DNA of 64,000 nt from a virus, in IMG/VR virus record IMGVR_UViG_3300025435_000016, positions 1-64,000 of that record. The stretch is one strand, 5' to 3'. Below the pieces are notes generated by a model. It ran no database searches and was not told the DNA's origin. It saw only the letters and a list, made by a program, of their open reading frames with translations. Shown here piece after piece: positions 8,801 through 16,456 of the stretch; positions within the stretch are counted from its first letter, which is position 1, and every line of letters begins with the position of its first letter. Position numbers and translations under genes: made by a program.

Positions 8801-9593
8801 CGGAGCTGGTGGCTATAGTGTCGATCCCGGGGGATCTCTCAATACAAGCTGTGGTGGTGGATCGATTATAACTAATGGGACTGGATGTATTGGTCTAGGT
8901 TACGAGGGCTATGGAGTTGTCGGTAATAATTTCAGTAGCTCCCAAACAATGATTTGCGGTACAGCTACTGCACATCGAGATATTTGTTTTCCTGATAAAT
9001 CAGGTGTTGTTGCTTTATTGTCTGATACTTTATCACCGTATATCTCCGGTTCTGGTACTGCTTCAATTGTAACAGTGTACGGCATTAATACTGCTTCCGG
9101 TTGTTATAGTACTATTGGTGGAGGTAATTGTAATGCCGTGTCAGGGCGTTATTCGACAATTGTTAATGGATTTAGTAGTTGTGCTACAGGTTATGCAACA
9201 TTTGTAGGAGCAGGAAGTGGTATTAAAGCTACGGGCAACTATGCTGTAGCTGTTGGTGGTCGGTGTAATACAGCTTCTGGAAATTATTCCAGTGTACTTG
9301 GTGGTGGTAATAATATTGCTTCTGGGGCTTGTTCAGCAATTCTTGGTGGTTGTAGAAATAACACGTCAAACGTAGATAATACATTTATTCTCGGTTCAGA
9401 TATTACAGCTTCACTACCGAGTTATACATATGTGAATAATTTATCCTCGCAAGGAACCATCGCAACAAGTAATTTAATTATCAGTAAAACACCTAGCACA
9501 TTTACAAACCCGGTAACAGCCTCAGGTACATTCCTAATATTAAATATTAACGGTACCAATAAAGCCATTCAACTCTGGGATTACTCTTCTTAA
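5859..9593 (+). CDS. Giant YadA-like trimeric fibre
   Basis: A 1244-residue fibre. The best start is TTG at 5859, since a late-promoter motif lies just upstream and no ATG fits better. Residues 1-160 form a beta-rich attachment domain. Residues about 160-480 are a long coiled coil of Lys, Glu and Leu heptads. Residues about 490-530 are a connector (YARRILDLGGGGGS, NGGTMNGSLNVTGQYLSGG) shared with the 602-residue fibre. A glycine linker follows, encoded by a run of nine G bases. From about residue 560 to 1200 there are YadA/Hia-type head repeats of about 14 residues (NTASGNYSSVLGGGNN type), unusually rich in cysteine, broken by a glycine-rich patch. This order of attachment, stalk and head is typical of trimeric adhesins. 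It is probably a receptor-binding fibre. Confidence 0.88.
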   Translation: MIGYKVIEFIEISINKHVQLVDITLDNRISVSFLETVATENVIFCRPLEESLDNISLFVTKDNEFIHNFITESTGDYLVTDITLDDGTVYSDIKFKIVTIEEGKELPASTINIQELGKPSAYGVLPPAQLLEEEVASIDSEEDDDFSVIYNVPDVIDNSETIQKVKALETKLVNEHRKLEQEKNKLNKERIVLEADRKLQKTLEDYKSELLQETFLVTNHQKEIIEKSISDLNESFQQQFDSQQINVEKYLDTLSLANLEEVKKYQDNQISLIKESVANLLAQKLEANSEITDKLLVERAGELSALFTEKLVTELEEYKRDITKELNGINITLDSLINEKLEKNNEEVDKLLVNRSGILQDQFNESVTEQLDKHKTELFDEFKTVSTNTVTGLFESRTKELNTALELVIDEHRKNLNTTIDQKLNEVSSSVSRFTTDIEGKLPQLDETIKDINKRLQTLVIEKKNVQALADDARKYTDTKVAQASEEMMNYARRILDLGGGGGSVAVQFANGGTMNGSLNVTGQYLSGGVDISTLFGKGGGGSGGTYSPYTTGTNTGAIIPVSGSNTASGIFSNVAGGSNNLTSGNCSFVGGGDTNCTTNTHAVVAGGNHNCSIGGASFVGGGRLNTASAQYSAVVGGNQNGSTSYAASVVGGQNNNATGDYSSVVGGSNNIALGNRSNVTGGIYNTSSAYGTNVAGGGCNAATQIYSNVAGGYCNTASGSHSNVAGGGGNTASGNYSTIANGSNGDTQPNDTNSCNYIGYQGSDGNLYSDNTCSNYIGHYYSIAEGPLYCCTQTNYTLTQTGNLACGQNSFIGNGKGSCGTSSNYCAIINNNTASAYYQNYSTGSWGRVNTASGIHSTVINGCNNIASGNFSTIAGGFNNNDNGHSNVFILGSNLCATQSDTTYVNTINSRLYCGGTGYGSTNCNGTSYGGIGGTININGGNGADSDTGNGGPGGSIDLTGGNSSSGGCPAGSGGSIDMRGAGGYSVDPGGSLNTSCGGGSIITNGTGCIGLGYEGYGVVGNNFSSSQTMICGTATAHRDICFPDKSGVVALLSDTLSPYISGSGTASIVTVYGINTASGCYSTIGGGNCNAVSGRYSTIVNGFSSCATGYATFVGAGSGIKATGNYAVAVGGRCNTASGNYSSVLGGGNNIASGACSAILGGCRNNTSNVDNTFILGSDITASLPSYTYVNNLSSQGTIATSNLIISKTPSTFTNPVTASGTFLILNINGTNKAIQLWDYSS
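7472..7480 (+). repeat. G9 homopolymer inside fibre gene
   Basis: Nine consecutive G bases encode part of a glycine linker at about residue 539, between the connector and the first head repeats of the 1244-residue fibre. Gain or loss of one base would end the protein before the head. Confidence 0.85.
9151..9278 (+). repeat. Inter-gene repeat, copy A
   Basis: A gapless 128-bp stretch that recurs at 11002-11129 in the next fibre gene with 12 mismatches by my count. It encodes the YSTIVNGFSSCATGYATF segment and the following head repeats. Confidence 0.85.
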
Positions 9594-9596
9594 AAT

Positions 9597-12500
9597 ATGT
9601 CACTACAAATCGAAACACAGCCTTTTCAGTTTAATAGCTCCGTTACAGGTTTATCTAGTGCTATCTTTAACTCAGTTTCTGCTGTATCTCTATCAGGTAT
9701 ATTCTATGGCGATGGGTCAAACTTAACCGGTGTTAGTAACTATAATGGATCTGATATAAAAGCCCTCACTGGTAATTGGCAATCAACCTTTACTACTGTA
9801 TCAGCTAAGTCAGGTAACTGGAATACAGCCTATAATAATGCAATCTATACAGTTAACGGTACCGCTAATCAAATTGTTGCAACCCCTACTGGAGCAAATA
9901 CAGGAAATAACTCTGTTACAATAAGCTTACCAAATAGTGCAATATTTCCTGGTGATGTTTCTATTATTGGTAATTTAACTATAGCAGGGTCAGCTACCTA
10001 TATTAATACTAAGAATCTCATAGTAGGTGATAACATTATCTATTTTAATGATAACAATTATGGAAGCAATACCCTGGACATGGGTATTGTTTCTCATTTC
10101 TCTCAAGCCCCACTTGGCTACAACCATACAGGATTAATAAGAAGAGCAGGACAGGGAAACCCAGGTGTTTGGACTTTATTCTCTGGGTTAACAACTGAAC
10201 CAGCATCTGCTACAAATATAGATTGGAATGATAAGAATATTGTAATTGATACATTAAGTGCTAATGTATTAGGAAATTTATCCGGTAGCTATGTAACAGT
10301 TGGCACTGGTAATAGTAATCAATGGAATAATACATATACAACAGTACAAAACAATTCAGCCACTACTTGGAACTATCAAGGAACAGATTTAAAAGGGCTA
10401 AGTAGCAATTGGCAATCAACCTATACTACTGTATCAGCTAATAGTGCTAGTTGGAGTACAGCTTATACTTGGGTCAATTCAAACTCCGCTAATGCAACCT
10501 TTTCAACAATTAGTGCAGCAGCTCTTAGTACAACCAATATCTATAGCTATGGTAATGAAACAGTTTTATCAGATGGTGTAGGTAATGATGACTTAGGAAA
10601 TGGAGCTAATACATTATCATTAAATTTTGCTGCAGGTGTTTATATTGGTGGCTCAGGTTCTTTAACTCTTTCTGCTGTTAATGGTACAGTTGGTACATTT
10701 AGCACTTCAGTTAGTGCTCCAGCTTTAAGTGGTGTTCATTATGGTGATGGCTCTAAATTAACAGGTATTAGTACATATACAGGTTCTGATGTTAGAGCAT
10801 TAACTGGTAATTGGCAATCAACATATACAACAGTTCAAAATACTAGTAGTAACTGGAATACAGCTTATCAAACAGTTTCCACAATACCTTTTACCCTTAA
10901 TCAATCACTCTCTTCAACAACTACTCTTATTGGCTCTAATACAGCTAATAATACATTCTCAGAAGTCTTAGGAGGTCAGTGTAATTTAGCATCTGGAACA
11001 TATTCAACAATTGTTAATGGATTCAGTAGTTGTGCTACAGGTTATGCAACATTTGTAGGAGCAGGATCTGGTATTAGAGCTACAGGTTCATATGCTGTAG
11101 CTGTTGGTGGTCAGTGTAATACAGCTTCAGGATGTTATAGTACTGTTGGGGGTGGTATTAAAAATAAAGCTAGTACCAAATGTTCAACAGTCGTTGGCGG
11201 TTCGAGTAATACAGCATCAGGCTATGGAACTGCTGTAGGTGGTCAAGGCAATACAGCTTCTGGAGCATATGCAACAGCTTTTGGTATTAATAATAATGCA
11301 TCTGGTCAGTCAGGGGTTGCATTAGGTTGTAATAATTGCGCTGGAGGGCAAACATCAGTTGCCTTGGGTGCTTATAGTACTGCTTCTGGTTGTAGAAGTG
11401 CTGTAGTCGGAGGATTTTGTAATACCTCTTCTGGTTTTTACTCAATCATTGGTGGGGGTTATGGTAACTACAACCCATTAAGAGATTCTCAAATTGTTGG
11501 AGGTGTTGCAAACCATACTGGTGGTTATGCTCCTTCAAACTTTGTAACTGGTACTTCATTATCTGGTAATGGTTCATGTACCTGTATCTGTGGTACTAAT
11601 ATTCAGAACTGTTTCTCTTATCCCTTTACATCTGGTAACATTTCTGTTTATTATGCAACAGCTGCTAACCCATTAAGTGCTGGTACATTTAGTACTGCTA
11701 CAATTGCTGCAACTGGTACAAACTATGTTATTCTTAATACAGACTATAGTGCATGTTCAAATGGATTAAGTGCAACGAGCTTATATGTCTATGATAGAGC
11801 AATTAATAATACAGGTTATGATAACTTTATAGGTGGTGGAAAGCTTAATACAGCCTCTGGTTGTTATGGAGTTGTAGGTGGTGGTCTTTGTAATCGTATA
11901 TTAGCCAGTGCAAATAATACCCCTGCATCTTTTTCAACAATTGGTGGCGGTCAAAATAATACAGCTTCAGCGTATTTTGCTACCGTTGGTGGTGGTCAGA
12001 GTAATTGTGCAATTTGTAAGGGTACTGTTGGTGGCGGTCAGGGTAATACAGCATCCGGTTATGGTTCTTTTGTAGGTGGTGGTCAGTCTAATAACAGTGG
12101 AGGTAGAAACGCTGCAATTACTGGCGGTTCAACTAATTGTATTGCAGGCTCAAATGCTTCATTTATTGGTGGTGGCCAGTCTAATTGCGCAGCAACTGGA
12201 GCATGTATAGTAGTTGGAGGTGGTGTATCTAATACAGTGAGTGGATCGACTTCAACGATTGTTGGTGGTAGATACAATTATAATCCTCTTTATACTTCTG
12301 ATATTCATGGAGGTACTTTTAACCATACTGGTGGTTATATTCCTTTAAACATTGTTACAGGTGCAGCACTATCTGGTAATGGAGTATGTAGTTGTATTTG
12401 TGGTTCAGGTATTCAGACCTGTTTCTCTTCTATTGCTAGTAATTCTATTTTTGCTTATTATTCAACAGCAACAAATCCTTTAAGTTCTGGGACATATACA

Positions 12501-13685
12501 ACAGCTACTATTACAGCTTCTGGTACAAACTATGTTATCTTTAACAAAGACTTTAGTGCTTGTTCAAATGGCTTGTCAGCAACTAATTTATACCTCTATG
12601 ATAGTACTGTAAACAATAATGGATGCTTTAACTTTATTGGTGGCGGTGCATTGAATACAGCTTCTGGTTGTTATAGTGTATTAGGTGGTGGTGTATGTAA
12701 TTTAACATCTAGTGCAAAAACAACAGTTGGCGGTGGTGTTTGTAATTGTGCTACTGGAGCCTGTGGTACAGTTTCTGGTGGATATAAAAACACAGCTTCT
12801 GGAACATATAATTTCGTAGGTGGAGGAGCCAAAAATACAGCCTCAGGTAACCCTGGTAATGTTGTAGTAGGTGGTTTAGGTAATATTACTAATGGTAGAA
12901 ATGGATTTATTGGTAGTGGTAATGGTAATACATCTTCTGGTGGCTATAGTGCAATTGTAGCTGGAGCATGCAATTGCTCGTCAGGTACTGTATATCCAAT
13001 ACCTGCAGCACAATTTATTGGTTCAGGTTGCTGTAATAGAACAAGTAATAGCTTTACATCTATCATTGGTGGTCTCTGCAATACAGCTTCAGGTAACTAT
13101 TCCTTCGTTGCTGGAGGTTCTGCTAATGATACAAAGGGATTTGCTAATACCTTTATCTTAGGTACAGGATTAAGTGCAACACAGGCTAATACAACATATG
13201 TTAATAATATTAGTGCTCAGGGTATTGTTTATAGCAATCCTCCAGTGTTCAGTGGTTATGGTGTATCACAAATTACCTTCCCAACTGGCGTATGGGCAAA
13301 GGTTGTTATCGATACAAAAGAAACTGATACCAATAATAATTTTAATACTTTAACCGCCGCTGGTGGTTTAAGCGGCAGGTTTACGCCAACCATACCTGGC
13401 TACTACCAGTTAAACGGATCTATACAATTATCGGTAGGTTCCCCTGCTACTTCGTCTGCTATATTTGCAATATATAAAAACGGTGCAGAATTCAAAAGAG
13501 GCGGTCGCATGCCTTTAAATACAGCAGGTGTTGGCTTGACTATAAATCAAATTGTATCAGCTAATGGTACAGGTGATTATTTTGAGCTCTATCTCAATCA
13601 AGGTTCATCGAGTACAGTACAAAATGAAAACTCGAGCCCGAATGTTAGTCCGCAGTTTAATGGCGTCTTTGTAAGAAGCTTATAA
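9597..13685 (+). CDS. Giant YadA-like fibre with C1q-like tip
   Basis: A 1362-residue fibre starting 3 bases after the previous gene. Residues 1-430 are stalk-like, with repeated short units (YGDGSNLTGV, ALTGNWQSTYTTVSA) and a segment found in many phage fibres (NLIVGDNIIYFNDNN). Residues about 450-1205 are cysteine-rich YadA-type head repeats, including a 140-residue module present twice (residues 624-763 and 894-1032). The block ends with the recurring FILGTGLSATQAN..TYVNNISAQG signature. The last 150 residues (FTPTIPGYYQLNGSIQLSV, IYKNGAEFKRGG, GTGDYFELYLNQ) look like a C1q/TNF-type jelly roll, a common receptor-binding tip. Confidence 0.88.
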   Translation: MSLQIETQPFQFNSSVTGLSSAIFNSVSAVSLSGIFYGDGSNLTGVSNYNGSDIKALTGNWQSTFTTVSAKSGNWNTAYNNAIYTVNGTANQIVATPTGANTGNNSVTISLPNSAIFPGDVSIIGNLTIAGSATYINTKNLIVGDNIIYFNDNNYGSNTLDMGIVSHFSQAPLGYNHTGLIRRAGQGNPGVWTLFSGLTTEPASATNIDWNDKNIVIDTLSANVLGNLSGSYVTVGTGNSNQWNNTYTTVQNNSATTWNYQGTDLKGLSSNWQSTYTTVSANSASWSTAYTWVNSNSANATFSTISAAALSTTNIYSYGNETVLSDGVGNDDLGNGANTLSLNFAAGVYIGGSGSLTLSAVNGTVGTFSTSVSAPALSGVHYGDGSKLTGISTYTGSDVRALTGNWQSTYTTVQNTSSNWNTAYQTVSTIPFTLNQSLSSTTTLIGSNTANNTFSEVLGGQCNLASGTYSTIVNGFSSCATGYATFVGAGSGIRATGSYAVAVGGQCNTASGCYSTVGGGIKNKASTKCSTVVGGSSNTASGYGTAVGGQGNTASGAYATAFGINNNASGQSGVALGCNNCAGGQTSVALGAYSTASGCRSAVVGGFCNTSSGFYSIIGGGYGNYNPLRDSQIVGGVANHTGGYAPSNFVTGTSLSGNGSCTCICGTNIQNCFSYPFTSGNISVYYATAANPLSAGTFSTATIAATGTNYVILNTDYSACSNGLSATSLYVYDRAINNTGYDNFIGGGKLNTASGCYGVVGGGLCNRILASANNTPASFSTIGGGQNNTASAYFATVGGGQSNCAICKGTVGGGQGNTASGYGSFVGGGQSNNSGGRNAAITGGSTNCIAGSNASFIGGGQSNCAATGACIVVGGGVSNTVSGSTSTIVGGRYNYNPLYTSDIHGGTFNHTGGYIPLNIVTGAALSGNGVCSCICGSGIQTCFSSIASNSIFAYYSTATNPLSSGTYTTATITASGTNYVIFNKDFSACSNGLSATNLYLYDSTVNNNGCFNFIGGGALNTASGCYSVLGGGVCNLTSSAKTTVGGGVCNCATGACGTVSGGYKNTASGTYNFVGGGAKNTASGNPGNVVVGGLGNITNGRNGFIGSGNGNTSSGGYSAIVAGACNCSSGTVYPIPAAQFIGSGCCNRTSNSFTSIIGGLCNTASGNYSFVAGGSANDTKGFANTFILGTGLSATQANTTYVNNISAQGIVYSNPPVFSGYGVSQITFPTGVWAKVVIDTKETDTNNNFNTLTAAGGLSGRFTPTIPGYYQLNGSIQLSVGSPATSSAIFAIYKNGAEFKRGGRMPLNTAGVGLTINQIVSANGTGDYFELYLNQGSSSTVQNENSSPNVSPQFNGVFVRSL
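11002..11129 (+). repeat. Inter-gene repeat, copy B
   Basis: Second copy of the 128-bp repeat at 9151-9278, in the next fibre gene, with no indels and 12 mismatches. It suggests recombination or recent duplication between the two fibre genes. Confidence 0.85.
11466..11885 (+). repeat. Internal 140-residue fibre module, copy 1
   Basis: This stretch encodes NYNPLRDSQIVGG through LNTASGCYGVVGGG. It contains a non-repeat insert (NHTGGYAPSNFVTGTSLSGN, CICGTNIQNCFS, FSTATIAATGTNYVILNTD) set between head repeats. Confidence 0.85.
12276..12692 (+). repeat. Internal 139-residue fibre module, copy 2
   Basis: Diverged second copy of the module at 11466-11885 (NHTGGYIPLNIVTGAALSGN, CICGSGIQTCFS, YTTATITASGTNYVIFNKD). 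The two inserts are clearly homologous but differ at many residues. Confidence 0.85.
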
Positions 13686-13717
13686 TGTCGAGCTAGTTAA
13701 AATATAATGTAAATCAT

Positions 13718-14530
13718 ATGTCTAAGATTATAGTTAATAATAAGACCAGTGGGTATAGTACAAATATAATTAAATTTAAAAACACTAGATTAATAACTCG
13801 TACCTCTGTATCAAATATAACTGTAACATATCTCATTGTTGGTGGTGGGTCTTCTGGGGGCACAAGTTATACAAACGCAGGTGGTGGTGGTGCTGTTGTA
13901 ACAGGAAATAATTCATATAGTTTGAATTCTCCATATTCTATAAGTGTAGGTAGTGGTGGTATTGTTAACAGTGGAGCTGGCGGCGGTACAATAACTTCTG
14001 GTGTATCTAGTGCTTTTGCAAACATTACAGCTAACGGTGGGAAGAGCAGCACTCTTGTAAGTAGTGCTTCAAGTGGCTCTGGATACGCAGGAGGGGTAAG
14101 TTATATAGATGGATTTGGCCAGACTTACGGTGGAGGTGGAGGTGGTGCGGCAGGTGTAGGTCAAGATGCTGGTCAATCTATCGGTGGACCACCAGGAGAT
14201 GGTGGACCGGGAATTACTTCTTCAATAACAGGAACATCTATAGTTTATGGTCAGGGTGGCCAGGGTGGTAACGATCAAACAGGGAATCAGGGTGGCGCTG
14301 GAGGTGGTAATAATACAGGAGGTGGTGGTGGCGGTGGTGTTTCTAACGCAAATGGAAATACCCCCGCTGACGGAACAAATGGAGGTTCTGGTGTTGTTGT
14401 TCTTCAAATACCTCTAACACGCACTGCATCTTTTACAGGTTCTGTAACATACTCAACACCTACTACTTCAGGTTATAAAACATATGTTATAACATCAACA
14501 ACTGGAACCTGTTCGGTAACTTTTTCTTAA
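13718..14530 (+). CDS. Glycine-rich fibre tip protein
   Basis: A 270-residue protein. Residues about 35-225 are a glycine-rich domain (LIVGGGSSGG, AGGGGAVVTG, GGGGGAAGVGQDAGQ, GGGGGGGVSNANG) closing with the typical GGSGVVVLQIP. A short beta-rich tail follows (TYSTPTTSGYKTYVITSTTG). Glycine-rich domains of this kind form polyglycine-helix bundles in phage adhesins and often determine host range. A related domain occurs in the 646-residue protein at the right end of the window. Confidence 0.82.
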   Translation: MSKIIVNNKTSGYSTNIIKFKNTRLITRTSVSNITVTYLIVGGGSSGGTSYTNAGGGGAVVTGNNSYSLNSPYSISVGSGGIVNSGAGGGTITSGVSSAFANITANGGKSSTLVSSASSGSGYAGGVSYIDGFGQTYGGGGGGAAGVGQDAGQSIGGPPGDGGPGITSSITGTSIVYGQGGQGGNDQTGNQGGAGGGNNTGGGGGGGVSNANGNTPADGTNGGSGVVVLQIPLTRTASFTGSVTYSTPTTSGYKTYVITSTTGTCSVTFS

Positions 14531-14615
14531 TTTACGTACAGATACCAAGTAAAGTTGTTATTAAACTTAAATTTAAGATTCGCTTAATGTATAGCTCGAA
14601 TTTTATAGTTTTTTA

Positions 14616-14623
14616 AGTAAATA
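14616..14623 (+). promoter_or_regulatory. T4-late-type promoter motif
   Basis: AGTAAATA ends 5 bases before the GTG start at 14629. It has two mismatches from TATAAATA, so it is a weak match, but the spacing equals that of the better examples. Confidence 0.4.
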
Positions 14624-14628
14624 CTAAC

Positions 14629-16437
14629 GTGGAACAAGATCCGTTTATAAACTTTCTATCTAATCTCACCGAGAAGATTAGTGTTGAAAAAGAGCATAAG
14701 GCGTTGATGGAGAAAATAAACTCCGAACAACCTACTCTAACGGTATCTCCATTAGAAGAAACTCTATCCAGATTACAAGAAAAAATAACTCAACAAGTTC
14801 AAGCTCATATAGAAGTTACTACGCCAAGGGAAGAAATTAAAGAAATAGTAATTAACGAAAATAAAGAAGAGCAAATATTAGAAGAAGAGAGTTTTGGTGA
14901 CTTTGTTAATAAGCTTGAAGATATTCTTAAAACACCAAGAAAAGAAATACCTATTCAGGATATTGTTAAAGAAGAGGCTCCAATTGAAGAAGAGCCTGTT
15001 GATGAAATAGAGCCAGAAATAAACCCCTATGTTCAAGAACTCAAGAAGCAATCAATTGAAAAACAACCGGAATCAAACAAGTATATTAATGACCTTGACA
15101 AACTTACAACAAAAGTTGTAGCTGAAAAACAGCCTGAAAAAATAGAAGATGTAAAGAAGTTAATCGAAGAGTATGTTACAAAATACGCTAGGAGAATTTT
15201 GGATCTCGGTGGTGGTGGTGGTTCGGTAGCTCAGCAATTCGCCAATGGTGGTACAATGAATGGTGACCTTAATGTTACCGGGCAATACCTTTCCGGTGGT
15301 GTTGATCTTGCTACTGTTATTTTAAGTGACTTTACTACAGGTAATATTGCCTTTAGCGGTAATCAGATTTATACAACAAATGGAAATAATATATTACTAA
15401 CTAATACATCTGTTACTGATTTAACTGCTAATAATATTACGACTAATAATAGTGTTAAGTCAAATAGTTTTTATACTGGTGGTTTAATCTTAAGCGGGTA
15501 TAATATTAACGCAGACCCTGCCTATCCATCATATCCGATGATTATAGGTGGTAATAATCTCCCTGGTGTAAGCTTTTTATGTCCTGTTAACGTACCAGGT
15601 ACTAGTTACTTCAGTACATTAAACGTTACTAATTTAAATGTAGTTAGTGCAACAACAACCAATACAACAGTATTAACAAGCTTTACTGTTGGTGTTAATT
15701 CATTAATACCCGGTCAGTTCAATCAAGAACCTCTAACAGTTTTAGCACAGGCTGTAGGATCTGTTTATAATCAAATTCAGAATTCGTATGCCGGGGTTAG
15801 CGCTAGTTCAGATTTAGCAATTTATAACGATACTAATATAAGCTATATTGACATGGGTATTAATAGCTCATTGTATAACGGTAATCTCTATTCACCGACA
15901 TTTAATGTTGTTGGTCCTAATGATTCTTATATTTATAGTTACGCCGGAAACCTTGGAATAGGTACAGCTACTAATAATAACTTACTATTTTTTACTGGTG
16001 GTACAACAACAGATAATCAAAGAATGGTTATTAATTCTTCCGGTAATGTCGGAATCGGTACTAATAATCCAACCCAAACATTAAGTGTCTCTGGAAATAT
16101 AAATGCTACCGGGACTGTTTATGATGGAACATCGAATTCAAATGTTTGGAATACAACATACAATTATGTTTCTAGTAACTTTACTGCAACTGCTCCAAAC
16201 TATTACGCTGTAGATACAACAACATCTGGTGTTACTGGATTATTACCCTCATCTCCGACTATTGGTAGAATTGTGGGCTTCATAGATCCATATTATTCTT
16301 GGGCTACGAAGAACTTTGTATTATCGGCAAATGTTAACATTGAAGGTCAAAATCAACCAATAGCTATGAATCTAGCCGGAATTGCACTTAAAGCACTCTA
16401 TCTAGGTGGTTCATATGGTTGGAGATTGACGCAATAG
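14629..16437 (+). CDS. Modular tail fibre with coiled-coil stalk
   Basis: A 602-residue fibre starting at GTG. Residues 1-180 are an acidic, helical stalk (long runs of Glu, Lys, Ile and Pro such as VKEEAPIEEEPVDEIEPEIN). Residues about 186-230 repeat the connector of the 1244-residue fibre (YARRILDLGGGGGS, NGGTMNGDLNVTGQYLSGG). Residues about 370-510 carry the module shared with the 396-residue fibre (GINSSLYNGNLYS, NVVGPNDSYIYS, GNVGIGTNNPTQTLSVSGNI). The last 70 residues are a distinct beta-rich tip. There is no YadA-type head. The domain order shows that fibres here are assembled from exchangeable parts. Confidence 0.85.
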   Translation: MEQDPFINFLSNLTEKISVEKEHKALMEKINSEQPTLTVSPLEETLSRLQEKITQQVQAHIEVTTPREEIKEIVINENKEEQILEEESFGDFVNKLEDILKTPRKEIPIQDIVKEEAPIEEEPVDEIEPEINPYVQELKKQSIEKQPESNKYINDLDKLTTKVVAEKQPEKIEDVKKLIEEYVTKYARRILDLGGGGGSVAQQFANGGTMNGDLNVTGQYLSGGVDLATVILSDFTTGNIAFSGNQIYTTNGNNILLTNTSVTDLTANNITTNNSVKSNSFYTGGLILSGYNINADPAYPSYPMIIGGNNLPGVSFLCPVNVPGTSYFSTLNVTNLNVVSATTTNTTVLTSFTVGVNSLIPGQFNQEPLTVLAQAVGSVYNQIQNSYAGVSASSDLAIYNDTNISYIDMGINSSLYNGNLYSPTFNVVGPNDSYIYSYAGNLGIGTATNNNLLFFTGGTTTDNQRMVINSSGNVGIGTNNPTQTLSVSGNINATGTVYDGTSNSNVWNTTYNYVSSNFTATAPNYYAVDTTTSGVTGLLPSSPTIGRIVGFIDPYYSWATKNFVLSANVNIEGQNQPIAMNLAGIALKALYLGGSYGWRLTQ

Positions 16438-16439
16438 CT

Positions 16440-16447
16440 TATAAATA
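16440..16447 (+). promoter_or_regulatory. T4-late-type promoter motif
   Basis: A perfect TATAAATA lies 9 bases before the ATG at 16457, giving a predicted leader of about 4 bases. Confidence 0.65.
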
Positions 16448-16456
16448 AACAAAAGT

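Noticed and set aside
12083-12277. Antisense frames inside the fibre genes
   Set aside because: Long minus-strand frames in these regions come from repeated glycine and threonine codons read backwards; the products are low-complexity Pro/Thr/Leu strings without start signals.
7560-13680. CRISPR-like or satellite array in the fibre genes
   Set aside because: The periodic DNA is explained by the 14-residue protein repeats; spacing is irregular and the frame is open throughout.
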